DNA of 64,000 nt from Oncomelania hupensis (Eukaryota; Mollusca; Gastropoda; Littorinimorpha; Pomatiopsidae): positions 3,270,959-3,334,958 of the forward strand of contig CM072523.1 in NCBI GenBank assembly GCA_036898135.1. The letters run 5' to 3'. The notes below the pieces were generated by a model, which had not been told where the DNA came from, searched no databases, and saw only the letters and a list, made by a program, of their open reading frames with translations. Made by a program: the position numbers and the translations under genes. Shown piece by piece: positions 29,917-42,100 of the stretch (positions within the stretch are counted from its first letter, which is position 1; every line of letters begins with the position of its first letter).

Positions 29917-31869
29917 CTTAAATAAGTCTTACCAATAACTCAAGTTAGGTCTTCTACTTCTCCTCCTCTATTACTCTTAATCTTCTGTATAGTAAGAGTT
30001 GTTTCCCTTTGTGTAATTCCCTCCCAAACATGTTCATCTTGTTTGTCCTTCTTTGATAATTTTCTTGTTTACTTGTTCAATTTTGTAACTCAACATTTTA
30101 AGAATGTAATGTGATGATTCATAATATTTCATAATAACATCCAGGTTTTGGAATTTCTTGCACTGATGGCGGGAAAACGCAATTTTTTAAAACAATGTAC
30201 CTAAATGGTCCACTTTTGCTCGCTGCAACAGGATCGAACTGAGAGAATTATCTCCCATCTAAATGTCGTTGAATATTAGTAGACAGCTGCAGTTAGATTC
30301 TTTCTCCCTATGTTTACATCTTACAGCAATACTAGGGTCGACATTTGACAAGAAGAGACCACTTCCAAATGTTGTGCATAATCAGGGTTCGTACGGTCTT
30401 TGAAGGTCTTGGAAAGTTTGGGAATAATAAAATACATTTTCCAGGCCCTGGAAAGTCTTTGAAAACTAAGTTTGTGTCTAAAGTTTGGGAAAAGTTTGGG
30501 AAATTTGCAATAGAACACAAAAATAAATAAGAGTGTTGATTTAAAATGTACGTAGTTTGGATTTTTATTTAATTTTTTTTCACCGTAATAAACCCAAGCG
30601 ATCATGACGCGATCGTCGGAGTACAATCGTACTTTCGTTTTCTCGCCAGTAAAGTTGTAATCGATAGTTGCTTCCCCTTGCTCAACATCCGGGAACCGCG
30701 TATTTCTTCTTCCTGCGAGTTTGAGGTTGACAAAATGTCGGGCGTTTGTTCCTTCAATGAGCTATGGTTAGCAAAACCTGAATACAAATGTTGGCTGCAG
30801 AAATTGAACATCTCAAATCCAAGAAGAATCGCACTGTTGCGGATGCTGAAGCTCTGGAGAGGTCGGCCGATCTGAAAGCAGAAGAGGCAGAGAAAAAAGC
30901 TAAGCTCACACTCATTGCAGAGTCCAATGCTTTCAGGAAGCGTTCACAGGAAAAGCGCAAGCAGGCCCAAGAACTGGATATACTTATCCAAGATAAGATC
31001 AGTGGACTCAAAAACCAGTAGAACGCTCTTCTGATCACCATCTCACAATCTTCAAAATTCATACAACAACAAAGGATAAATAATATTTGCAAATAAATTC
31101 AGCACTGTATTTGTCTTATGATTCAACAGTTTAAAGTGTTCTTTACACTTGAATTCAAAACAAAGTAATCAACAAATCAGAAATTTTCGTTGAATTGAGA
31201 AGAATTGACACTGAACTGTAATATAATAAAGCTTGCAGAACACCTTTGGTAAATTTGTGTAGTTATACCATGTGGTCCATGCTCTTGAGGGAAAACTAAA
31301 CTGTTTTGTCATTGAATATCAAATATTAAATAGGTAAGTTTGTATCTGACAGGTCTTTAAATTTCTGAAAATATGGTCGGGAAAAGTTTGGGAAAAGTTT
31401 TGGAATTTTGAAGTGCTTTTTGGGTAAGAACCCTGATAATGACGCCTTGACAGTGGATGCAAATAATCCATTCACTACTTTTGCACGCAGGTGAAGATGT
31501 GGTTGCCTATGACTGTGTACACTTGTGTGTCCCCTCTGGAAGAGGCCATGCTGAGCCTAAGCGAAGTATATGTGTGTTGAGGCATATACCTTCATACAGT
31601 CTATGCTTTTTTTTACTATGCTCTTTGCCAAGCCCAAAGGAAAGGTTGGCCCATGTGGAGGTTGACTCATTTTCCTTTGTGCCACGAACAGGAATGAAGA
31701 GCACCACTCCTGTTGAATAAACTTCTTGTGTGTGTGTGTGTGTGTGTAAAATTAGTCGATTGAAATTATTTTAATACGATTTTATTCTCCTTGTTTTGCA
31801 GGAGCCTGGCCAGTCCTGATCGACGATTTCGTAGAATATGCAAGACCGTCCGTTCAAGGCAACAGATGA
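19831..31869 (+). CDS. DCUN1D1: DCN1-like protein (DCUN1D1/2 type), complete, 254 aa
   Basis: This protein is a scaffold-type co-E3 that binds acetylated UBE2M and cullin-RBX1 and promotes NEDD8 transfer to cullins. Coding exons 19831-19833, 19947-20160, 23092-23260, 23638-23768, 23930-24012, 28069-28165 and 31802-31869 sum to 765 nt. Residues about 8-45 form the UBA-like domain ([20 protein letters not shown], then NDW-like [17 protein letters not shown]). The rest is the PONY/Cullin-binding domain: [87 protein letters not shown]. Length is close to the usual 259. It sits head-to-head with MCM7. The absence of a long N-terminal extension argues against DCUN1D3-5. The D1 versus D2 split is a vertebrate duplication, so either name fits. 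Confidence 0.96.
19947..20160 (+). CDS. DCUN1D1: DCUN1D1 exon 2 (UBA-like domain)
   Basis: Acceptor GTCCAG, donor GTTCGA (weaker than consensus). Encodes [20 protein letters not shown] through QLWLRYK; phase-1 end. Confidence 0.95.
21187..21664. mobile_element. Tc1/mariner (Tigger-like) MITE, 478 bp
   Basis: Starts CAGTGGAGTCC and ends in the inverse GGACTCCACTG, flanked by TA on both sides (21185-21186 and 21665-21666). The repeated word GTTCGTTATA inside both ends is characteristic of pogo/Tigger termini. No transposase frame. It lies in DCUN1D1 intron 2. Confidence 0.85.
21820..22085 (-). mobile_element. tRNA-derived SINE-like sequence
   Basis: On the minus strand a box-A-like TGGCCGCATGGTATAAGGC is followed by a box-B-like GTGGGATCGATCC, then a body with TTTTCTCCGAGTACTCCGGT. 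The last block is shared with the SINE at 24,066. Bounds are approximate; no TSD found. Confidence 0.55.
22469..23019. mobile_element. DNA transposon-like element, 551 bp, 8-bp TSD
   Basis: AGTAGAAT is duplicated at 22461-22468 and 23020-23027. The ends ATAGAACGCGAAAAGTATC and (inverted) ATGGAACACCGAAAGTGTC form long imperfect inverted repeats, with GCAATTGCA words repeated inside. No protein is recognised; superfamily unclear. Confidence 0.75.
23092..23260 (+). CDS. DCUN1D1: DCUN1D1 exon 3
   Basis: Acceptor CTTTAG, donor GTGAGT. Encodes [20 protein letters not shown] through NGMTEMG, the start of the PONY domain. Confidence 0.96.
23638..23768 (+). CDS. DCUN1D1: DCUN1D1 exon 4
   Basis: Acceptor TGTTCAG, donor GTCAGT. 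Encodes [20 protein letters not shown] through NPGQKGL. Confidence 0.96.
23806..23875. repeat. (GAT)n-rich microsatellite
   Basis: Interrupted GAT/GAC repeat in DCUN1D1 intron 4. Confidence 0.8.
23930..24012 (+). CDS. DCUN1D1: DCUN1D1 exon 5
   Basis: Acceptor TGTGCAG, donor GTAAGA. Encodes [20 protein letters not shown] then DLWCKFLT. Confidence 0.96.
24066..24570 (+). mobile_element. tRNA-headed SINE carrying the shared retroposon tail
   Basis: The head has a box A (GGCGCAGTGGATTAGGCGCC) and a box B (GGTCGCAGGTTCTATTCC) at 24067-24121. Then comes a block with 'ggtactccggtttcctccct', then from about 24219 the same roughly 350-bp tail as the retroposons at 10,928, 38,583 and 53,528. It ends 'aataatcatgtaatgtaat'. 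It lies in DCUN1D1 intron 5. Confidence 0.85.
25090..27650. mobile_element. DNA transposon-like element, 2561 bp, 9-bp TSD
   Basis: Inverted ends AGGTACCGGCAGCC are exact over 14 bp and flanked by ATATATGGT at 25081-25089 and 27651-27659. A 9-bp TSD would suit a Mutator-like (MULE) element, though the adjacent TA repeat makes the exact TSD length soft. The inside is AT-rich, with no long frame or transposase motif, so it is non-autonomous. It fills most of DCUN1D1 intron 5. Confidence 0.8.
28069..28165 (+). CDS. DCUN1D1: DCUN1D1 exon 6
   Basis: Acceptor TTAACAG, donor GTGAGT. Encodes [20 protein letters not shown] then [12 protein letters not shown]. Confidence 0.95.
28166..30377. other. DCUN1D1 intron 6, left part; microsatellite
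   Basis: No coding segment recognised. A compound (TTC)n(TTA)n microsatellite of about 105 bases lies at 29817-29918. Confidence 0.6.
30383..31435 (+). mobile_element. Internally deleted hAT-like transposon, 1053 bp
   Basis: Ends CAGGGTTCGTAC and (inverted) CAGGGTTCTTAC, with ATAAT on both sides (30378-30382, 31436-31440). CTTGGAAAGTTTGGGAA words repeat near both ends. Inside, a frame from 30735 starts [20 protein letters not shown], like the N-terminus of zinc-finger hAT-type transposases. A second frame (30788-31021) encodes a charged coiled-coil tail ending [16 protein letters not shown]. The middle of the transposase is missing. Confidence 0.75.
30735..31021 (+). pseudogene. Transposase remnant (N- and C-terminal pieces) in the hAT-like element
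   Basis: The N-terminal piece (about 20 residues resembling CxFN-x-x-W-L) and the Ala/Lys/Glu-rich coiled-coil C-terminal piece of 77 codons are in different frames and lie directly next to each other. This fits an internal deletion of the catalytic part. It is not a functional gene by itself. Confidence 0.6.
31802..31869 (+). CDS. DCUN1D1: DCUN1D1 exon 7 (stop)
   Basis: Acceptor TTTGCAG. Encodes [20 protein letters not shown] and NR before TGA. The C-terminus is a few residues shorter than in vertebrates. AATAAA follows at 31937-31942. Confidence 0.95.
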
Positions 31870-33196
31870 ATAGCAAGGCCGTGTAACTGCTTTCCTTTTC
31901 AACTACAATCCTCTTGTAATTGAACGGAACTGTGACAATAAATTGATTTCCCCTCCCTGTTCTCCCTCACCATCCCAACCAACACCTCATAGAAATTGAC
32001 CTTTTTTCTCGCACAACTGTACTGACATTTTGTTTCTAAAAAGTGACATTTGAATTTGGTCCGCTCCTTCTTGCTATTTGGGGTGTGTTGAACCCCAGAA
32101 ATCAACAATTTAAACCCAAAGCAAAAGTGTAGATGCTGGAGTTTCTAGATGTGCGAGTGGTGTACTAGCGACAAGATGGTGATGTTTTACAGTTGTTGAG
32201 AAGCCTCATCTCGCACTCCCATCCTTTTCCAGCTTTCCCGATTCTAATGTCTGGCTTGCAAGGATCACCCAGAAACACCGTAGTACATTTTAGATATGTG
32301 AGATGCTTACAAATAATAACAGTTTATTCTCTCATGTAGGCAGTATGTGAACTGAAAGGTATTTCACATGGCTGTTAGTGGCATATGTTGCTGTGTGAGG
32401 TGGTTCAGATTTAGTGAAATGTAAAACAATACTAGGTTTGTGGTGTGTTTGCATGTGAGTCTTAGCTGTAAGGACTGAGTTTTCTCCCAAAAACATATCT
32501 TTATTTCTTATTCAATTTTTTTACATTATTATTTTTTACAGTTTTATAAATATGGAATAATAATAGGGGCAGTGTTTTTTTTTTCTTCACAAAATATTTA
32601 ACTATTATTAAGTGAGCCAGTATTTTATGTCCCCTCCCCCCCCCCACCTCCCCTCTCCCTTGCCCTCCTCCCCACCCCACCCATTCCCCCCAGTTGAACT
32701 TTCTATGAAGACCCGCAGAAGATTAATATATATGGTCAACTGATTTGCTGAGGAAGTAGATCGATAGTATTAATATATCGCTTCCTTGGCTGCTGCAAGC
32801 AATGTATCTAGTAAAGTCTTTGTCCTGCATGTTTTCGTTACTTTGGTGTTTCTAAGGAGAAACTAACGATGGATAACTTTCCTATCGCTGCCTCAACCCT
32901 CAGGGGGATTTTTTTTTTTTATTAAAAGTAAATTTATAATTATCGATAGCCCCATGCTCTACAGATGGCATCCTCTAAGAATTTGTTTGAAAATGCTTTC
33001 ACTGTTTCGTCCCAGCCCGATTCATAGGCGGCAAAATAAAGATTGATTTAAAAAAAAAATTGTTGTGGTGGTTGTCGCGTCCTCCATTGATTGTAGGATT
33101 GTAGCTAACAAGGATGACGTGCATAAATACTTGTGCCCTTATCTACCCATCTCATTTCGCCTCAGGGTCAACAATAACGATGGGGATTTTTCCTGT
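31870..33196. other. DCUN1D1 3' flank, no further gene
   Basis: Probable 3' UTR and flank. AT-rich with C-rich patches (32633-32690). No coding segment recognised. Confidence 0.5.
31937..31942 (+). terminator. Candidate poly(A) signal of DCUN1D1
   Basis: AATAAA 68 bases after the stop codon. Longer 3' UTRs are possible; another AATAAA occurs near 33036. Confidence 0.5.
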
Positions 33197-33368
33197 CTCT
33201 CCCTGAATGACAACACCTAATGAAGATGGTACATGTCCTAATGATTTAGCAGTTTCCCCCCTAGAATGGAGACATAACAGATCTCTCCCTGAACGACAAC
33301 ACCTAATGAAGATGGTACATGTCCTAATGATTTAGCAGTTTCCCCCCTAGAATGGAGACATAACAGAT
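33197..33368. repeat. 86-bp tandem duplication
   Basis: The unit beginning CTCTCCCTGAATGACAACAC occurs twice with period 86 and a single visible mismatch (AATG versus AACG), so the duplication looks recent. Confidence 0.93.
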
Positions 33369-36300
33369 AGACACCTTTCTAATCATTTCCGTTGGAGGAT
33401 TGTGTCTAATGATTATATATTGGCTTTTACTGCTGCAGTCTGACTTTCTTTCTGCAGTGTTCAACACACAGTTTATTTTTCATTTCCCGATATATTTATT
33501 TACTCCTGTGTGTCATGTTCTAGCAGCAGCAATTTCAGTGTTTTGTTGTATCTACAATTTAAAAAAAAAAAGAAATCGATTTAAATATATAAATCTTGGA
33601 TGAATGCGGATAACTTGTACTATGTACAACTATGTTCATGACGTCTGTAGTAGTGCTGTGTGAATGGCGAGTGGCCACATTTTGCTGCCTGCATTATATA
33701 TATACATTAGGGTACTATGTACTGACCTAGCCTGTGTTTGTGATACATTATCTTGACAAGGACTACATGGAACAAAAGGAATAATTGTTTTAAGAACGAG
33801 CAAGGAAATTGGTTTCATACATAAAAGATGACTTATTGTCCTACAATGAAGGAAGAGTGGGGTCATTAAAAGCTGCTAGCTTGCTATCGAAGAAAGAATG
33901 GTTTCATACAAAGAAAGATGACTTACTGTAATACAGAGAACAAAGAACACCTTGTTTACTCGCATGAAAATGGAAAAGGATTGTCCTCATCTGAGGAAAA
34001 AGGAAAGACGTTGATTACTGTCATGTGTCTGACCAGATCATTTTCAGCTGGCCTTTTTCATCATTGCGAATTTTCAGCTGCGTCATCATTGTGGAACAAT
34101 CTGTATTGCAGTAGTCGTTGGCACAATACGTTCAGCTTATTTGTACTGTTTGTTTGGATTGTTCGTGTTTGGGTTTTATTGGTCACCAATGTGGGCCAAA
34201 TTCAGGCCACGTTCTTAGCAAACCCATGCAAGAGCAGTGCCACCCAGGAAAGAGTATAAGGACCTATAGTTCATTGTGGGTGTATTGATGTTTGGCTTTG
34301 GGTTAGCGTCAATCAGTATATTACAAACAACACCTCGGTTGGTAGTTTTACTTTGCGGATTTCCAATCTGATTGTTTGGTAACCTTTGTCTAGCAGTTAT
34401 GATCAGGGTAGTTTTGTATTATGATAGGACTTCATGTCCGATTACCTGCAGAAGGCACAACTATCTTGGTGTTTATCGATTGGGTTGCTCTGCAGACTGG
34501 CAATGGAGTGAAGTATCTGGCAACATTGCCTGTGTGGAGGCATGAGTAATAGGTGGGTCTTTGTTTTAGCACCTGATTCACTTGTGGGCAACTTTGGCTG
34601 TAGGGTAGCTTTCCAAGAGGTTAGTTGTTGATTTTTGCCAAGCATCAGTTTGTGGGAAAGTGGGTTTCTTGTAAGAACTACAGTCAAAGTATTATTAGAA
34701 TAGAAATTCAGGACCCCCCCACCCTCCCTATCTCCCTCCCACTCCACCCTCCCCACCCCCCAAAATTGGTGCAGGTACTAGGTGTTCGAGTTGGATGTTA
34801 GAAGATGGGTGAGACAAACTAAATGTATTGATTTATGCAAGTGTCTTGCATTTTCATTGGCCAGATAGATTAGAGTGTGCCTAAAACTGATACCAAACAG
34901 TAATTGACCAATCACAGATGACAATTTTTATAGCAAAGTGTGGAATATCAAAGTCGTAAGAATACTTACACAAATTATGTATGACTGTTGTCCATGAGAA
35001 AGAGAACAAAAATCCTGACGGTCTTATGTTTTGAAGACGAACTAGATCTAGTCTATCGGCAAAAAGTACAAAACTGCACAGCGCAAGGCATTGTTTGAAA
35101 CGCATGTCAGCATGAGCCTGCCTTTGAGTCAGTGCTTAAATCGGCAGTAAGTTTACAGGATAGAGCTGTCTTCTTGCTGCTACTGGCAAAATGTACAATT
35201 CTTCTGTACAGGATGTTTACAAAACCCCAGTAGTCTCCATTCGGCACATTTTCAATTTATATTTTGATTTGATGAAATGGATACATTAATGTTATTTGCA
35301 TCTTGGCGTGGAACATGACATATCTCCAGCTTGATCAATTCAATGTTTCACTCGCCTTCTGCTGTTGGAAACATTGAATAGATCTCGTTGGACGTATTCC
35401 ACTGCAAGATGCCGATAATGTATAATGTCCATTTGGCTAGTTTTTACTTAGGTTCATTCCTTTAAAGGAGTAGTCAAATTTTATTAGTCCATATAAATTC
35501 AGATCTAAGGAAACCTATTACAGCATATTACAGCAGGTCCAAGAACATTTTTTAGAAAAAATAAATGAGACACTTATTATTATTATTATTATTAGTAGTA
35601 GTAGTAGTAGTAGTAGTAGTAATTTATTTTGTTAAAATTATTATTATTGTCAATTTAGATATATTGAAAGATAAATTTACTGTTGTTTTTTTCCTACATT
35701 ACGAAGTGCTACAAAACTTGATTGCAAATGTTATTTAATATAAATTGAGATAAAAGGAAATGTATTGGAGTTGTTGTTGCTTTTGGATACTTTACTCTAG
35801 TTGGAGGGCGCAACAAAACGTTGACAGATGACAGGACTAGCGTAAAGAGAGAGACATTGTGAAATGTGTAAATTACTTTCTACGTTGTGGACTGTAAGAC
35901 TTCATCATTGTTAGTGGACTCCTCAATTGCAGCACACTGTGATGACGATGATAATGATAATATTGATAATGAAGCTGATGATGATGAAGAAGGCGAAAAT
36001 TTACCTTGTGTTTTATTTTATGAGGTGAGTGAAGATCTCTACAAATACATCTGTGGGATTTTCTGTCGCTGGCTATAAAATAAAGAGGGTATCTCTTAAC
36101 GGGCAAGATTTGTACAAAACGTGCCCACATTTTGAGGTTTTTAATATAATGTGAAGGAAGAGAGGTGCAACAGGATGGTCCTCTTAACTTTTGTTTTAGC
36201 CTGACTTGTTTGCTTAGTGGGTGTAAGAACAATAGTAAATGCTGCAGTGTGTGAACCAAGTTTATTTTATTAAAAGACGTAGCATCTCCAAAGAGTTTAG

Positions 36301-38569
36301 TGCACAAACGAACTTAGAAAAAGCTTAGTAGTTTTGTTGTTGACTTATGCATATGAAGAGGAGTGTATGATTCACCCAAACCTCTCGAGTTTTACAGTTT
36401 AGAAATTGTCATCGTAGAAGATTCTTAGTGGAGACCAATGGTGCTTATAAAATGCTATTTAGATTTTAACTGATCTTCCCCTGGAATAAAATAGATTGTG
36501 TGAACGGTATGCAGTCAAGCATCAGCCTTGTCTCACAGCATGTTTTCTTGTTGTTGTGATTTTGTTCAATGCGATTGTACTTTTTTTTCCATGGCTTTTT
36601 TTTGTTTTGTTTAGCAGGATGCTTAGTGTGTAACATAGCGAACTGATTTAGTAATAACTATCATAAAATCTTAACAAGAGCTTGAACGTCAGCATGTGTG
36701 TGTGTAAGCAATTGTTTTACTGTATCCTGCGTTGAACTACTGATAAACTGATTTTTTTTAATGTGGCGTATAAAATACCACAACACAGCTAGTGAGATTT
36801 GCATGTTTTAATATTGATGAGCGTAAAAGGGTGTGTAATAGTAATATTGTGTACTTGGTGCAAACTAGAAGTTGTTACGTGTGTGTGTGTGTGTTGGGAG
36901 TGTTTCCACATGAAGAAAAAGCAAGTTGACTTTTTACAAAAACTAATGTCTCTTGTTGATACATCAGTATGATTGATTTTGATATATCAGTATGATTGAT
37001 TTTTTTTTCACCTTTTATTTCCTCCTTTCTTTCCTGTCTATTCCATCTCATCATTTTTATTTTTTTTTTGGTTGTATCGGCCATATCTTTTGAACGTTAG
37101 CTGTACAGCAGGGCAATTTGTTTTACACCGAAGTACTATTAAAACTATTCCCTCGTGGTTGACATTGCTACAGTTATATTCTTTAGCACTCTCTCTCCCA
37201 CACGGTGGCACTCATTACATTAGTGTCAAACTTACATAGACACGCACACACCAACTTATAGATAAATATGCACACACATGCCTAGATGGACGCGCACATA
37301 CACGCATAAGGAACAACGCCCTTAACGAACAGTAAATTTTATTGCATGAAGAAAACCAATGTAGTGACCACTCAAAATACAAAAAGTTGGAGTGGAGCTA
37401 CAACTGTATGACACGGTGATAATGTAGGATGATAGTTATTGTCCTGAGAAAACTAAAATATTGGTGATAATTGCAAACATAGTAATGCCTTAGTATGGAG
37501 AAATTTAGATAGGAACGGCCTCCTAAATGCTGATGTCATTCTTTTTTCGTTATGTTGCTTCTTTAATAATGAAGATGATTAGTATTCAACCCACTAGGTC
37601 CACAATAGTAATAATATTTAATACAAATAATCTTACAGTACTTGTTGCCACACTAGGTTAATAATAATTAAATAATAATCTGGATTCTTGCCCTAGGTGG
37701 TTGCTTCTTTATGACGGAACATAAAATAATAATATAAACATATAGCTCTCTTTTTTTTTGTTCCAATCACAGCAGAGTTAAAGAATACAAATATCTAGAA
37801 TCAACTTGCAAGCTTCAGTAAAATTTCATACGATATTCACCAATAAAAGTAAGAAATTAGAATTCTTCACACTTGCTTGACCGTTGTTTTAAAGATGTTG
37901 CATTATGTTGAGAATAATGTTAACAAAAAAAAAAGTGTGTTTCCTCAACAATGTCAAAAAACAATTTTAATGTATAAAACATTTACAATGTATAAAAGGC
38001 AATCTTGTAAAGCTCTGGACAAGGGAAAGATCAACGCCGTATGTTTCAGAAACGTTTTTATTTTAAAAAAATCGTATTCTAGTAGTTTATGTCTGTCTTT
38101 TAGAATATGTACACAAAAGCAGCTTGTTGACAACATTATAATTATATGATCTAGAAGAAAAAAAAAACCGCATCAAGATATGTTTTGGCAAAAGAGCACG
38201 AATGAGAATTTGGGCGAATTTCCACACAGGAGAAAATAACTATTTGAACTATTTGCATAGTTAGTGATTCATGGTACAGCATATAATAATATATCATGCG
38301 TTAAACAGAGCTACGGACAGAAAAAAAAGACAACACTGTTTGCCCTTTGCATCAAATCTTTTGTCAGGTTGTGTGGAGGGTCTCATTGAGTATAAGAATA
38401 TAATAATGAATCCGTTAAAACTGAAAGAGCACTTTTTCCCAAACTCTCAAAGTGGTTCTGAGGTCGAGATCAAAAGTGGTTAAAAAGTTACAAAATGTCT
38501 ACGTCACGCTAAGGGATGACTATCTGCGGATATATTCATATATGTAAGTGTCTAACATTGGTGAAAATT
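33369..38569. other. Intergenic, no recognised gene
   Basis: AT-rich sequence with a (TTA)n(GTA)n microsatellite at 35575-35622 and GT runs near 36880. A short acidic open frame at 35887-36078 has a run of Asp/Glu from a GAT-rich tract and no family match. Confidence 0.5.
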
Positions 38570-38582
38570 GAATCTAAACTTA

Positions 38583-39144
38583 CCCCCGTTGGGATGCCGG
38601 GGGTTTTCAGTATAAATAGTATCCCCACTTTCTGAAAATTTAATGCTTCAAATTCCTACTGTCACTGTCTTTCTCATTTGTTCTTTCTCATTCCTGCTGT
38701 TCTATCAATCTGCTATACTATCTTCTTCTTCGCTAGACCAGTCACCTACCCTTTTTCTTGAAAACTCTTCCGGGACAAAACTCCTTATTTGTGTGTGATG
38801 TCTGTTGGATCAGCTTGGGAATATTGGACGCTTTCTGCCAGGTGGTCACTAGGGCTTCCTATGATGTTATTATTTAGCAATGTAGGCATTTTAAATGTAT
38901 GTATTTTGTTGATATTTTATAATGATGTTTGTATTCCATTTTGTTTTTGTAAACGGGGGTTCCCTATGTTAGAGTATAGCCTCAGCGTCCCCTGTGTGGG
39001 ATGTCTTTATTGTAAAGTGACTGGCTGGTGGAGTGCCTTCAGTTTTACCACTAGGGTTGTTTTAGCAGATCTTTTATGCGGATCAGGGGTTGTCTGGTCC
39101 TGATTTGGCTTGGAACAGTCTGTTGGACCTAAAGCAATAATCAT
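38583..39144 (+). mobile_element. Full-length shared-tail retroposon, 562 bp, 13-bp TSD
   Basis: GAATCTAAACTTA is duplicated at 38570-38582 and 39145-39157. The 5' end is CCCCCGTTGGGATGCCGGGG followed by TATAAATAGTATCCCC; the 3' end is CCTAAAGCAATAATCAT. TSDs of this length are the mark of LINE-driven retroposition. There is no long frame, so it is a SINE-like or LINE-tail element. Confidence 0.9.
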
Positions 39145-39157
39145 GAATCTAAACTTA

Positions 39158-42100
39158 GTGTCCGACCATTGTGTAGGTCCTCTGTCATAGACAGTAGGTG
39201 AATTAAGAGTACTACCGGCGGGAAAAAACCTGGCAGTTTGGGGTGGGAGGATGAGAGGGGACGAGGAGGCTCAACACTATCAGTGCCTTGCTGTGACTGT
39301 TTCTGTGGGCCTGGTTCATGACTCAAAACGTTTTTTCAAGCTGCGTATATGCTTATTTGAGAACTTGCATCTCAATGATGTGGATTAAATACAGTCTTGA
39401 AACTGTCATACTAGTGTTAAAGCTTGAAAAATGGCCTCCGACTCACTCTAATGGGTTAAAAATTCAAATTCTCCCATCCTTTCCTCAATACTTGTTGGAT
39501 CAAACCCGAGTGCAGGCAAGCCTGACAAGTGCAGTATAGTTTATTGCAGTGTAAGATATATATATACACTACGTTACATTGAAGCAAATCACACCACATA
39601 GTTGAACTTTTTTTTTTCTCCTGTAGTACGAAAAGTCTGTGTAGATTATTAAATATCTTCTAAATAGTGTGTTTGGTGGCTTTGTGTTTGTGTGTCAAAA
39701 TCATTTAAAACAATGATGGTGATTAAAATAAAAATTATAATGAGAGAATTTACTTCAAATTTGAAAATAAAGGCACGTTCATAACTTTACATGGTAGCAT
39801 AAAGAAAACAAGATAACTTTATGAGCCCTCCTTGATTGACTTTCAAAGATGCATATATATTTACATTTTACAATAAAAGAAATGTAATTTAAGATGAATA
39901 CACTTGCATTGTGAAAAATACATTCTGGTGAAATAATTTTATGGGGAAAAAATTCTCAACATTCTTGTACTATAATGATTTTATAAATTTAAAAAAAAAA
40001 AACAAAAGTTCAAATACTCATAATGGTGATAGTTTAGCCTCCATTTAACTTGCGTCCGCTCATTGTGATTTTAGACAGTTCAGTCGCCATCCCCTAACTA
40101 ATTTCCACATTATTGCAGCAGGGGAAAATTCCAATGACCTGTTGGCAAATGTATATATACATCTTGCAGTTATTCCAGGAACTCAAACAAAAGTATTTAT
40201 TTAAAAATCTCATTGTATATAATAACACTATTTCAGAACCAAATGTAAATTAAATAATATTAATAAGGAAACAATTTTATTACAAACCTAATTTTGTATG
40301 ATAAAACAATATCAGGACAAAAAATGAAACTAAATAGACAAGATTGTACTGAAGTCAAATTTTGTATGATAAAACCATCTCTGAGCAAAAATGAAATCGA
40401 ATGAAGATAAGTTTTAATTTATTAAAGCCTAATTTGGTATGATATAATTATTTCAGGACAAAAATAAAATTAAGTACACAAAATTTGACCTAATTTTGTA
40501 CGATAGAACTATCAGGGTAAAATTAAATGAAAAAAAAAACATTTCAATTTAATTTACTATAGCCTAATTCTGTATAATAAAACTCTTTCAGGACAAAATA
40601 ATAATAATAATAATAATAATAAACATATTTATATAGCGCTTTTTCCTAACTAACCCAACTCAAAAACACAGGATTGATAAAAATACATCTGCAACCTTTT
40701 AATAACACTTTTTTTTGCAACAGCTGTCAATAATTTTGAAATTTAATTCAATTATATTGAGGATAGATGGGCACACAAAGAGGGAACATACTTGACAAAT
40801 TTGTCACATACGAATTTGTTTTTTGAATTTCAATAAATTACTGAATGTTTGTGGTATGAATAGGAGGTTAAACACTGTATTTACAAATCAACTCCCAGAA
40901 TCGTTGCATGCTTGGTTTGCCTGCATAACACCTTGTCATGATTACGTATAATGGGTTACACTTTGTCCACCACCAACAATAGTAAACAATATTTTAAAAA
41001 TGTATGTCCTGTGAAACAAAACACATAGACCTAAAATACATGACTGATATAGAAGGCATCAACACGCAGCAACAGTGACTGAAAGACACATAAACATACA
41101 GACTCTTCTACATACAGAAGCTCATCAAAGGACACATAGTTATTTCTAATGCAAATTAAAGCATATTAACATTAATGTTTGCTTACCAAAATAAAATTCA
41201 AATTCACCAAATATTACAAAATTAAAATTTTGATAGGAAGACATGATTTTATATATATATAAATATGTGTGTGTGTCACAACTTTTAAATGTGACACAAT
41301 TTATTAAACATTGCATGACAGACTACTTATGTACACTAGTCAATGCTTAATGGAAAAGGATTATGTACAACATTATTATGATAAATGCCTTTATAACAAT
41401 CATTGTATGCCCACCCATGATCATCATAAATTGATAAAACCTCTCATTTAAATTTAAAAAAAAAGAAAAAAGAAAAAGACGAGCAACTAATTTTCAAATA
41501 TTACCTTCTAGATTCCAACTGTTAATAAAGCTTTGGATAGAGCAAATGTAGTTTAAAGTTAAAGATTTAAGAAAACCTATAATTTAATCATTATTTAAAA
41601 TGACTAATTATATTTAATTTCAAATAAAAAAAAAGATCTTCAGTAAAGGTGTGGTTGAGTATATTTGTTTGAACAGTTTAATTTGTAAGTAATCAAAATC
41701 TAAACCACTTCCTATATGTTGGAAAAAAGTGTTGATATCCAATACAAACCAACATCACACACATTATATTCAAGCATCAAGTTTCTATTACAAAAATAAT
41801 AGTTAGAAGTCCTTTGAAAACACGCATGAGGTATTTTGTAACAAATAAAACTTTTTACATCAAAATTGTACCAGACTTCTTCATTCAAGTGCATTTTACC
41901 AACCAACGAACACGCAACATGCAAAACACACACAGACAAAAACATACAATTTGTATAAATCTGTGTGACAAGTAGTACATAAAAAGTACACTTACGATAC
42001 GGAAATATACAATTAAGGCAAGGGTGTGCATAGTATGGTATACATATAAAGTATCAAAGTATCTTAAGTATATGTATTACAAATTCCATTAACAAAATCC

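Noticed and set aside
35887..36078. Small acidic protein
   Set aside because: The Asp run comes from a GAT-rich tract; no splice partner or homology.
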